Below are positions 40,908 through 49,700 of a stretch of 64,000 bases of DNA, piece after piece; within the stretch, counting starts at the first letter, position 1; each line of letters starts with the position of its first letter. The position numbers and the translations under genes are program-made. The DNA comes from JBDHWG01 sp039810085. GTDB taxonomy: Bacteria; Chloroflexota; Anaerolineae; Epilineales; JAHCIE01. Under the pieces are notes generated by a model. That model did not search any database and had not been told where the DNA came from. It saw nothing but the letters and a program-made list of their open reading frames with translations. Location of the stretch: positions 81,542 through 145,541 of the forward strand of contig JBDHWG010000015.1 of assembly GCA_039810085.1 (NCBI GenBank), written 5' to 3'.

Positions 40908-43793
40908 TTACCGCCGTCGGATGCGCAGGAAGCGCAAGTATCCGGCCAGGCCCGCCAGACCACCACCCATGAGCAGCAAGGTTGACGCCTCCGGAATCTC
41001 CGGCGGCGGCGCGCCGGGGAACGGCGTCGCCGTGGCCGTAGGGATCGCGGGCGTCATCGTCGGCGCGCTCCCGCCAGCGGCCGGGGTTTTGTTGAGGGGG
41101 ACGGCGGTCGGGGTCGCTGTTGACGTCGGGGTGGGCGATGGCGGCGGCGTGAACGTGGCGCCGGGCGTGGCCGGCACAACCGGGATGGAGGGAAGGCCGC
41201 CGGAGTAGCGCATCAAGCCCATCGACGTGCCGATCCACAGGTTGCCGGCTGTGTCCGTCGCCAAGGCGTTGATGTGGCCGCTCACGAGGGGCGAGTTGTC
41301 TGGCGTGAACAAGGCCCACTGGTTCCGCGTGGGATCGTAAACGCGCAAGCCGCCTTGAGCGACGTATTGGTTTGTGTGAAGCTCTCGGAACATCGGGGTG
41401 ATGTCCTCGATGTTCTGACCGCCGCGCGTCGTGCCAAGCCAGACACCGCCCTTGTGACTCACGATGGAGCTGACCCAGCCATCGTCGGGGAAAGTCACCG
41501 TCTGCCACTGCTGCTGGCCCGATGGCAGCCAGGCAATCGCAGCGTCAGACAGGGTTGCGCCTGCTAACGCGCGACGGGTCAGGTAGCCGCCCAGCCAGAG
41601 CGTGCCGTCGGGCGCCATGTAGATGGCGCGCGGGTCGGAGTTGCCCAAGGTCAAGCCGTTGCTGATCCCGATGGTGTAGGTTGTCTGCAACTGGGTTCCT
41701 CGAAAGCCGCTTGCGCCACCTGTGCGGTCACTTGGCAGGACACGGACGTTGGGCCAGGTGTTGGCGATCCAGGCCTGGCCGTTGCCCGCGCTGATGCTGG
41801 TGATCTCGTTGTCGAGCAGGGTAGGCCGCTGGATCGTGGTCGGCCAGGTGTTGTGCTGCATGTCGAACACGGCGACGCCCGCGCCGTTATTGTGCGGATC
41901 AGGCCAACCATTGCCTGTTCCGAGGTAGAGAAGGTCGCCGTCCTGGGCCATGGCGGAGACGGAGTTGAGCGCCAGCGCTCCCCCCGTGTTGTCCTTGTTG
42001 TAGTAGGTGATCGTGTCGCCGAAGGCGATGGCGAGTCCGCCATCCCGCACAGACTGATCCGGCAGCTGCTGGGCCAACAGGCCGATGAGAATGCGGCCGC
42101 GCGCATTGTCGAAAGCGATGTTGCTCACGGCGCTGCTGATCTTCGTGCCGGTATCGCTCACGGTGAGGTGCTGCCACGTCTTGCTGTCCGACAACAAGAG
42201 TTGGTCAACGCCAGTGCCACCCCAATAATCGTTGAGGCCATTGGGGTAAGCGTTACCGACCCAGAGCGTGTTGTCGCTGCGGAACGCGATGGCATTGATG
42301 TGGTTGCTGGAGGGCGAGATACCAATGGGTTTCCCGGTCGATGACGAGACGCCTGTATTCGCCGTCGTGAGAACAGGTCGTGCATCACTGGTGATGACAG
42401 CAATGCCATGTCCATCCGTGCCTTGTGGAAATAGATGCTGGTCGGCAGATGGCAGGCGGCCGCTGGTGCCGAAGTAGAGAGCCGGGCCGGTGTCGTTGCG
42501 GAGCATAGCGCGCACGAGGTTGCCGGGGAGACCGTTGCTGATGTCATAGATGGCCTGGCACGTAGGCTGGGTGGCGCTATCCCACCCGCTCCAGATCAAC
42601 TGGCAGACGCCAAGACCCCCATCATTGGGCGCTGTAACAACCGTGCTAGCCAGGCTGAGCCATATGTCGGTGGATTGGGCCGTGTGTGCGCCAATACTAA
42701 TATTGACGATCCGGTTGGCATCTGCCGGGAGCGACGAGACGACCGTCATGTTTCCGCTGTTCTGTCCACCCTGGGCGATGTAACCCTTCCACTGGGCATT
42801 GGTGGCGGTGTTGCCCTTCAGGACATAGAACCCATTGCCACCTGACGCAACGTCGCCGGATCCGAACCACTTCAAGCCGGCCGGGTCTACCACGACGGTC
42901 AGAAGGCTCGAGTAATTGGGTAACGAGGTCGCGTTGTTAGGGTCGCGCTGGAACTTCTCTAGCGTCAGGTCTGGATGGACGACGGTAATGCCGCCGTCGC
43001 GCTGTTGGAAATAGATGTTCTGCTGCTGCTGCACGTCGGGCGGCGCATCCATGACGTCAGAACGCATCGTGACCCACACGTCGCCCTTGCCCGCCCCCTC
43101 GGCCGATGCGTTGTCGATCGCGATGTCGGTGACGTTGTTGGAGGGGATGGTCGGGCTGTTGTAGGTGTTCCAGGTGGTCCAGGTGGGCGGCTCGACGCTC
43201 AAGTCGGCGCGGGCGAGACCGCCGCCGACGAACTTCTTGTCGGGGCTGCTCCAGTACTGCTGAGTACCGATCCAGAGGTAGCGGTCGTTCTGGACGGCGA
43301 GGGCCGTGATGACGTTGGACGGCAGCCCGCCGTTTGTGCTGCTCACGGTGAAGGTGGTCCATTGCCGATCGGGTGTTAGGCGGGTGAGGCCGCGCTCGGT
43401 GCCGAACCACTTGTTGCCCCGGCCATCGATGGCGACGGCGCGCACGAAGTTGCCGGCCAGCCCGTCCTGGGGGGCCAGATAGTGCACTGGATTGGGGTTC
43501 GCCAGGTTGGACACGTCCCAGACGACGACACCGCCGCCCCGCGTGCCCGCCCAGAGCAAGTTGGAGCCTTCCAGGGCGAACGACCATATGTCGTCACCGT
43601 TGGCGTAGGTGTACCAGTCAGAGTTATCGTAAGACGGTGAGGCATTGACGTTGGACACGGCCGGAGAAAGCGAGACTAGGCCGCTGAGCAAAGCGATAGC
43701 GAACAGCGCTCCACAGGCTAGCAAGAGCGCGCGGAACCGAGGTGGGAACGGCCGCCGCGCCGGTCGCCTGTTACGCGACGAGCGAAAAGTCAT
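40908..43793 (-). CDS. Secreted two-component-regulator-type propeller protein with PEP-CTERM-like C-terminus
   Basis: 961 residues. An N-terminal signal/anchor helix (FRALLLACGALFAIALLSGL) is followed by many propeller repeats of the Reg_prop type (GLTRLTPDRQWTTFT, GLPSNVITALAV, LWIGT, NLWIGTSMGLMRYSG), filling residues ~60-870. A Thr/Pro/Ser-rich linker at ~875-930 precedes EIPEASTLLLMGGGLAGLAG, a short hydrophobic helix and a basic tail, which resembles a PEP-CTERM sorting signal. It is probably an exported surface protein. The ATG at 43793 has GGAGG at 8-base spacing. No kinase or DNA-binding domain is attached, unlike in hybrid regulators. Confidence 0.88.
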   Translation of the reverse strand: MTFRSSRNRRPARRPFPPRFRALLLACGALFAIALLSGLVSLSPAVSNVNASPSYDNSDWYTYANGDDIWSFALEGSNLLWAGTRGGGVVVWDVSNLANPNPVHYLAPQDGLAGNFVRAVAIDGRGNKWFGTERGLTRLTPDRQWTTFTVSSTNGGLPSNVITALAVQNDRYLWIGTQQYWSSPDKKFVGGGLARADLSVEPPTWTTWNTYNSPTIPSNNVTDIAIDNASAEGAGKGDVWVTMRSDVMDAPPDVQQQQNIYFQQRDGGITVVHPDLTLEKFQRDPNNATSLPNYSSLLTVVVDPAGLKWFGSGDVASGGNGFYVLKGNTATNAQWKGYIAQGGQNSGNMTVVSSLPADANRIVNISIGAHTAQSTDIWLSLASTVVTAPNDGGLGVCQLIWSGWDSATQPTCQAIYDISNGLPGNLVRAMLRNDTGPALYFGTSGRLPSADQHLFPQGTDGHGIAVITSDARPVLTTANTGVSSSTGKPIGISPSSNHINAIAFRSDNTLWVGNAYPNGLNDYWGGTGVDQLLLSDSKTWQHLTVSDTGTKISSAVSNIAFDNARGRILIGLLAQQLPDQSVRDGGLAIAFGDTITYYNKDNTGGALALNSVSAMAQDGDLLYLGTGNGWPDPHNNGAGVAVFDMQHNTWPTTIQRPTLLDNEITSISAGNGQAWIANTWPNVRVLPSDRTGGASGFRGTQLQTTYTIGISNGLTLGNSDPRAIYMAPDGTLWLGGYLTRRALAGATLSDAAIAWLPSGQQQWQTVTFPDDGWVSSIVSHKGGVWLGTTRGGQNIEDITPMFRELHTNQYVAQGGLRVYDPTRNQWALFTPDNSPLVSGHINALATDTAGNLWIGTSMGLMRYSGGLPSIPVVPATPGATFTPPPSPTPTSTATPTAVPLNKTPAAGGSAPTMTPAIPTATATPFPGAPPPEIPEASTLLLMGGGLAGLAGYLRFLRIRRR

Positions 43794-43880
43794 GCGAGAT
43801 GCCTCCACAGGGGATTTCTTAGCCCGCGGCGAGGACGTAATACAGCCACTATATAAACGGGCCAGGCTCCGAAAGGGTAT

Positions 43881-43956
43881 GGCTTGCAACCGACAAATGT
43901 TAGTGCATGCGCGCTCTGCGTGCAAAAGTTCGTCGCTTTGTCGGCTTGCAGCCCGT
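43881..43956. repeat. Imperfect inverted repeat between two propeller genes
   Basis: GGCTTGCAACCGACAAA (43881-43897) pairs with TTTGTCGGCTTGCAGCC (43937-43953) allowing two single-base bulges. The right arm holds the 14-mer GGCTTGCAGCCCGT (43943-43956), shared with 21098-21111. Confidence 0.55.
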
Positions 43957-46697
43957 TATGGCGTTCTTAAGCTGATGGCGCGTGAAATGTGCGGGAGGTA
44001 GAGCCGCTGCGTCTGAGTTTCCGGCGGGACGGTCGGCGCTGGCGTCGGCGTGTTCGTGGGGGGGGGCGCTGCCGTGGGCAGGGGAGCGGCTGCCGGATTG
44101 TATCGGCTGACCCCGTGGTCGACGGTGCCAATCCAAACGTTGCCGTCCGCCCCGACGGCGAGACTCTGGATGTTCTTGTCGGTCAGGCCGGCGGGCAGAC
44201 TCACCCGCAGCCAGGTTCGCCCGTCCCAGACCCACAGCCCACCCTCGGCCGCGTCAATATCCGGATTCCCGCGACTCGTCGCCGCCCACAGCCGCCCATC
44301 CGGCGCTGGTGCAATGGCGGAAATCCAACCGTCCCGGAAGAATGTCCAGCCGTTCCACTCGCCAGCGGCGAAGCGGCTGGCTGCCGCGTCGACGAACGGC
44401 CAGGCCGAGCGCAGATTCGGGCCGTCGTAGTGCCAGCCGCCGGCCCAGATAGCGCCGCGCCGGTCGCGGCCCAGGCTGCGCACCTCGTTACCATCGGCAA
44501 TGAGGGGAGACGTTGTACTGGTATACGTTGTCCACGAGCCGCCCCGCAGCACAGAGACCCCGCCACCGACACGCTTGCCATCGAGCCAGTAGCTTGCTCC
44601 CGCAGCCCAGATGTCACCCTCTGGTGTCGCCACGATGGCGGTAATATTGTTCGAAGCCAGCCCATCCCGCGCCGTGTAGGCTGTCCAGTTGCCGCTCTGT
44701 GGATCGAATACCGCCAGGCCGCTGCCGGTCGAGTCGCGCAGGCTGCCAGTCCCTACCCACACGCGGCCATCTGATCCGACGGCGACGGCGGATACGCTGT
44801 TGCTGGGCAGGCCACGCGACAGCGGGCCGCTGCTCTGGTACACCTGCCAGCGCGGCGCGCCAGTGATATTGACGCGGCTAAGACCACCATCCGCGAAACG
44901 GGAGCGGTCGGCGGAGAGTGTGTCGCCGCGCGCTCCCACCCAGGCGTAACCGTTTCTATCGAATGCAATGCCGGCGATGCTATCGCTGGCGACGCTCTGA
45001 AGCATGCCGTAGACCGGCGTGCCTCGTGGGTAATCCTCGGCCAGGGGCGGCTCGATGAGCAGCAGACCTTCGCCCCCAACCGAATACTGTCCATCGATGG
45101 TGTAGCGGTTGGGGGCGCCTGGTAAGGTGAAGACCTGGCCGGGGAAAGCGGCGGCCATCGCGGTTGTGTCAGTCAACCCAATATACAGAACAGCGTCGCC
45201 GTGAGTTGCAGCGCGTGTCGTGGTTGTGGCCGGTGTGGTCGAAGGAACGTTGGCGCGGTAGTGGCTCCAGCTGCCGTCCGGCCCGCGAACGTCGAGGCCG
45301 CGCCCGCGCCCCAGGGTGTCCAGCGCGCCGGTGCCTATCCAGACGGCGTTGTCGGGGGCAACGGCTAATGCGCTGACATAATTAGAACTTAGGCCCGTTG
45401 TCACACGCTGTTCGACGACCTGGCCTGTGTCGCCCACGCGAGCGAGGCCCGCGCCATTCCCAGATGTCTCTTCGAGGCCGACCCATGCTTCGGAGCTGCC
45501 CGGTATAGGCAGAATCGCTTGTACTGTTCGGGCGGGTAGGGCGCCGGTCGGGATGTCGCGGATGGTGTCACCGCTATGGTCGTAGGGTGTACCGTGAGTG
45601 TCCAGGATCGTCAGGCTCAGACCCAGGCCAATGGGGTCGATGACGCTCATCCAGACCCGCCCGTCGTCGCCGACGCTGACGGATGTGACAGGGTTGCCCG
45701 CCGAGCCGCCCCCGGTGACTGCCCACTGCGCCCAGCCTCGCGGCCCAAACATGAGCAGGCCCGCCGCCGTTCCAAACCAGACGTTCCCGTAGCGGTCGGG
45801 CGTCACCGCATAGAAGGCGTTACTGTTGGGGAGGCTGGACGCGACGCGGTCGTTGCGCTCATAGCGCGTCCAGGTTCCATCGGTGAGGACGCTGGCCCCG
45901 CCGTTGGTCAGCTCCCAGTGAGCCGGTGTGATGTCGGCTGCCGGAACCCAGACATGATAGGGTTGTCCGACGACCCATAGCCGGCTGCTCTGGTCAACGG
46001 CCAGGCCGGTGATGTTGAACGAGGGTATCCCATCGTTTGGCGCATAGGCGCGCCACCCGCCGTCTTGATAGCACGCCAGCCCGCCGCCACTCCAACTCGC
46101 CCCGTCCCACACCTGCCGCGTGCCGACCCATAGGCTGCCGTCGGGGGCGGCAACCAGGGACGTGACGTCGTCCGAGGGTAGACCGCCGCTTGTGTTCTCC
46201 ACGGTATAGGTGGCCCAGCGCCCATCTTCGCCGAGGCTGCTCAGACCGCGACTCGTTGCAAACCAGAGCCTGCCGGCGTACTTCAGAATGGCTCGAACAT
46301 CGTTCGCCGCCAGGCCATCTTGGGGATACAGAAACTGACGATAGCGGCCTGCGCCATCCCAACGCACAGCGCCGCCCGCCTCGGTTCCCGCCCATAGCGC
46401 GTCGTCGATCAGGGTCAGGAACCGGACGCTGTCGCCGTTGGCGATGGTCAACCAGCCAGATCCAGACGCGGCTTCGGACAGAGGGCTTGCCGCCTCGACG
46501 CCCATCCGCAAACCCGAATCGGGCGCTTGGAGCGCCAGGGCCGCCGCGACAAGGGAGAGTGGAACAACCCAGCGCAGCACGCGCCAGAGATCGATCAGGG
46601 GCGAGAACGAGGGCCTGGCGGCGCCAGTCGTGGAATAGTGGCGGACGTGGGGCGGTACGTTGTGGCGCGCCTGGGGCTTACGACGAGGGATACACAT
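43956..46697 (-). CDS. Secreted two-component-regulator-type propeller protein
   Basis: 913 residues. An N-terminal basic stretch and hydrophobic helix near 40-57 (LRWVVPLSLVAAALALQAPD) serve as signal anchor. Repeats include YPQDGLAANDVRAIL, RLWFATSRGLSSLGEDG, GLPSDDVTSLVAAPDGSLWV, then GLASNNITAIVATPEGDIWA and NVWIGTVDHGVSRYNP, forming two propellers. The C-terminus is a Thr/Pro linker (PTNTPTPAPTVPPETQTQ) and then RLYLPHISRAISL, an LP motif shared with neighbours. No DNA-binding part. Start site signals are weak, so the N-terminal end is uncertain. It lies between the other two large propeller genes, all on the same strand. Confidence 0.87.
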   Translation of the reverse strand: MCIPRRKPQARHNVPPHVRHYSTTGAARPSFSPLIDLWRVLRWVVPLSLVAAALALQAPDSGLRMGVEAASPLSEAASGSGWLTIANGDSVRFLTLIDDALWAGTEAGGAVRWDGAGRYRQFLYPQDGLAANDVRAILKYAGRLWFATSRGLSSLGEDGRWATYTVENTSGGLPSDDVTSLVAAPDGSLWVGTRQVWDGASWSGGGLACYQDGGWRAYAPNDGIPSFNITGLAVDQSSRLWVVGQPYHVWVPAADITPAHWELTNGGASVLTDGTWTRYERNDRVASSLPNSNAFYAVTPDRYGNVWFGTAAGLLMFGPRGWAQWAVTGGGSAGNPVTSVSVGDDGRVWMSVIDPIGLGLSLTILDTHGTPYDHSGDTIRDIPTGALPARTVQAILPIPGSSEAWVGLEETSGNGAGLARVGDTGQVVEQRVTTGLSSNYVSALAVAPDNAVWIGTGALDTLGRGRGLDVRGPDGSWSHYRANVPSTTPATTTTRAATHGDAVLYIGLTDTTAMAAAFPGQVFTLPGAPNRYTIDGQYSVGGEGLLLIEPPLAEDYPRGTPVYGMLQSVASDSIAGIAFDRNGYAWVGARGDTLSADRSRFADGGLSRVNITGAPRWQVYQSSGPLSRGLPSNSVSAVAVGSDGRVWVGTGSLRDSTGSGLAVFDPQSGNWTAYTARDGLASNNITAIVATPEGDIWAAGASYWLDGKRVGGGVSVLRGGSWTTYTSTTSPLIADGNEVRSLGRDRRGAIWAGGWHYDGPNLRSAWPFVDAAASRFAAGEWNGWTFFRDGWISAIAPAPDGRLWAATSRGNPDIDAAEGGLWVWDGRTWLRVSLPAGLTDKNIQSLAVGADGNVWIGTVDHGVSRYNPAAAPLPTAAPPPTNTPTPAPTVPPETQTQRLYLPHISRAISLRTP

Positions 46698-46720
46698 GCA
46701 ATCCGACTATCCAGGGAACG

Positions 46721-46767
46721 ACGGCGGGTGAGGTAAGGCATCCTCCACGGATGCCCGGCCTCACCCG
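46721..46767 (-). terminator. Long hairpin after the giant propeller gene
   Basis: GGCGGGTGAGG (46721-46731) pairs with CCTCACCCGCC (46757-46767), and an inner GGCATCC/GGATGCC (46735-46741 / 46747-46753) pairs too. It lies just after the stop of the 2020-residue gene. No T-run follows, but the stem is very stable. Confidence 0.65.
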
Positions 46768-46776
46768 CCTTGCCGA

Positions 46777-49700
46777 CTACTTCGTGTACTTCAGGATCAT
46801 GCCGTTCTGGCCGACAGCCCAGCCGGAACTGCTCGAAAGCATGCGCACGGCGTAGAGGGACGGGGCGCTTGCGATGTCTGGGATGTAGCCAGCCGGGAGC
46901 GATGTCCACTGAGCGCCGTCCCAGTGGGCCATCGCCATCCCATCACCGACGGCCCATCCATCAGTCTTGTTGACGAGATAGACCGAGCGATAGTAGGTGT
47001 TGCCCGCATTGACCAATCCAGACACAGCGGTCGCCCAGCACGGCGACGTGCGCGTGCCGGCCCCTTCGTTGCAGCCACGGTCGTTCGGCGGCGCGCCCGT
47101 CTGGTAGAAGGCGAAGTCCGTGACGAGGCCGACGTACCAGCCGTAGTAGGGCGCGCGCACGCCGGTGGGGTCGGAGATGACATGCAACCCGTAGGTGTTG
47201 TTGAGGCCGATTAGCCCTAGAGTTCGCCAGGATGGGTTGCCCGTCGTGTCGAATTGGAGATCGTAGAGGCCGCCGCCATCGCAGACTATAGTTCCCCAAT
47301 TTCCGTCTGGCGCTAGGCTCACAACGTTCGGCCCGTGTCCGTTGTCGCTGTTCCAGCTTCCTGGAAAGCCGGTGCGCCACGTTCCGGTTGTCCGGTCGAA
47401 GAAGAAGAAGCCGCCTTCGTGAGCCACTGCGGCGCCGCCGAACCACGAGGAGCTGCCCGATGGGCCTTTGAGCATGTCAACGCTCATGACGGTCTTCAGT
47501 GACGGGATGATTGCCCATAGGTCGTCGTGGTACGGCTGCCACATTCCCCCATTCCAGTGGAGGAAGGTCCAGTTCTCGCCGACCGCCCATCCATCGCTGG
47601 CGGAGATCATCGAGATAGAGTTGAGCCGCTCGGTCGTTGGACTATCTTGCTGCGTCCAGGACGAGCCGTTGTAGAACAGGATAACCCCGCCATCGCCGAC
47701 GGCCCAGGCATGGGTCGCGTCGACGATGGAGAGAGCACGCAGGGTGGTACTGGTGGGTGAAGAAGCGGCTGCCCATGTTCCGACCGCGCCAGACGTCGGC
47801 ACGGCGCTGACGGTCGGGGTCATCGTCGGGGTCATCGTCGCGCTGACCGTCGTCGCCGTTGGCGTCGCGCTGGGCGTTGCCGTCGCCGTCGCCGACGGCG
47901 TGCTCGTCGCGCTGCCGCCCGACGCGGGAGGTGTCGCCGTCATCGTCGAGGCGTTGGTCGGCAGCGTCGGGCTAGGACCAGGGGTTGGCGTGTTGATGGG
48001 CCGCGCGCCGGGGACGCGATAGCGATACAACGCGCCTGAGTCGCCGACGGCCCAGCCTTCCAGGTCGCTGATCATGCTGATGCCGCGCAGCGTCGTCCCG
48101 GTCGAGGTTTGCAGGCTCCAACGAGCGCCATCCCAACGAATGATTGCGCCGCCGTCGCCCACCGCCCATGCCTTGTTCTGGTTGACGATGGAGACACCAT
48201 AGTAGGTGACGTTCGGGACGTCGGAGCCGATCAAGCTCGAGTCGGCCTGGCGCCAACACGGCGGGCTGGCCTTGCAGTTATTGGTGTAATACGCGATGAA
48301 GCGGTTCGCCCCGACGATCCAGCCAGCGGGCAACGCATTCGCGGCGTAGCGGTAGAAGCGGACGCCGTAGAGCGTCGAAACGTCCTGGAAGTTTGTGATG
48401 CTGTTGTCGAACAACCAAACACCACCCGGATCGTATTCGAGGGTTGCCGCCAGGTCACCAACAACAGCGCCTATGCTCCCATCAGGGCTGAGATAGAGGT
48501 TGTTCATGTTGGTCGTGTTGGTGGTGTTCGTGAAGCTGAGCCAGCGCTCACTGCTGCGGTCCCAGTATAGCATGGCGGGTGCGCTACTGTCGGCAACGCG
48601 CGCCAGGATGAACCCGCCCGGCTTGAACTGACCTGCGCCCAGGCTCATGCTCACAGCCATGTAGTTGCCGTTCGGCGCGTTGACGATACTGCTCACATCG
48701 TAGGCGGTCCAAGCTGAGCCGCTGTAGCGCAGGATCGTCTTGTTATCACCCACGGCCCAGCCATCCGTGCGGGAGATCATGTCGATGCCGTTCAGGTTCG
48801 GCGTGCGGAAGGGCGTACTCTCCTGCGTCCAGGTCTGACCGTTCCATCGCAGGATGGTGCCGTTGTCGCCCACCGCCCAGCAGTTGATCGAGTCGAGGCA
48901 GTCAATCGCGCGCAGGGTGTTGGCGTTCGGGTCCGGCGAGCTGACCACTTCCCATTGGGCGATTGGCGTGGGCGTGGCTGTCCGCGTTGGGGTGCGCGTC
49001 GGCGTGCTCGTCGCCACTGGTGTGTTGGTCGGCGTGTTGGTTGGTGTGTTGGTCGGCGTGAGCGTAGAAGTCGGTGTCGCGGTATCAGTCGGTGTTGGCG
49101 TGTCCGTTGCGGTCGCGGTCGCGGTCGCGGTCGCCGTTGCCGTCGCGGTCGCCGTCGGTGTGAGTGTCACCGTCGGGGTGGATGTTGCTGTGGGCGACGA
49201 AGTAGGCGAGGGGGTGACACCCGGCAGCAGGGTAGCCGTCGCTGTTGGCGTCTTCGTGGGAGGCGCTACAGTGGCCGTCGGCGTCACCGTCGATCCAGGC
49301 AGTCCGACAGCGCCGCCTTCGATGAAGGGCAGGAATAGCCGCATCGCGACGGCTCTCGTCGGCGTAACAGTTGGAGTAGTCGTCCACGTTCCCGTGGCCG
49401 TCGCGGTCGCCGTTGGGCCGAGCGGTGTCGTGGTCGGTGTACTCGTGACCGTAGGCGGAAGCGACGTGTTCGTCGCCGTTGCGGTCGAGGTGGCGGGAGC
49501 GGTCGCGGTCCGGGTTGGCGTGGGCGTCTTGGTCGGTGGCGTTGTGCCCGTCACTGTGGACGTCACCGTCGGTGACGCCGCTGGCAGAGCTGTGCTTGTC
49601 GAAGTGGGCGACGCCGTCGGCGAGGCACTCGATGTGGGGGTTGGCGTTGGATCCGCGCTTTGGCCGCTGGCGATCCAGTGAACGATGCCGCGGTTGGGCG

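Noticed and set aside
48950..49650. Possible CRISPR or tandem satellite array
   Set aside because: Repeats are short, irregular, in frame and encode Thr/Pro/Ala; there are no equal-length spacers.
48854..49681. Plus-strand open frame of 275 residues rich in Val/Gly/Ala
   Set aside because: It is the antisense shadow of the Thr/Pro linker of the giant propeller gene; composition is purely repeat-driven and no family match is visible.
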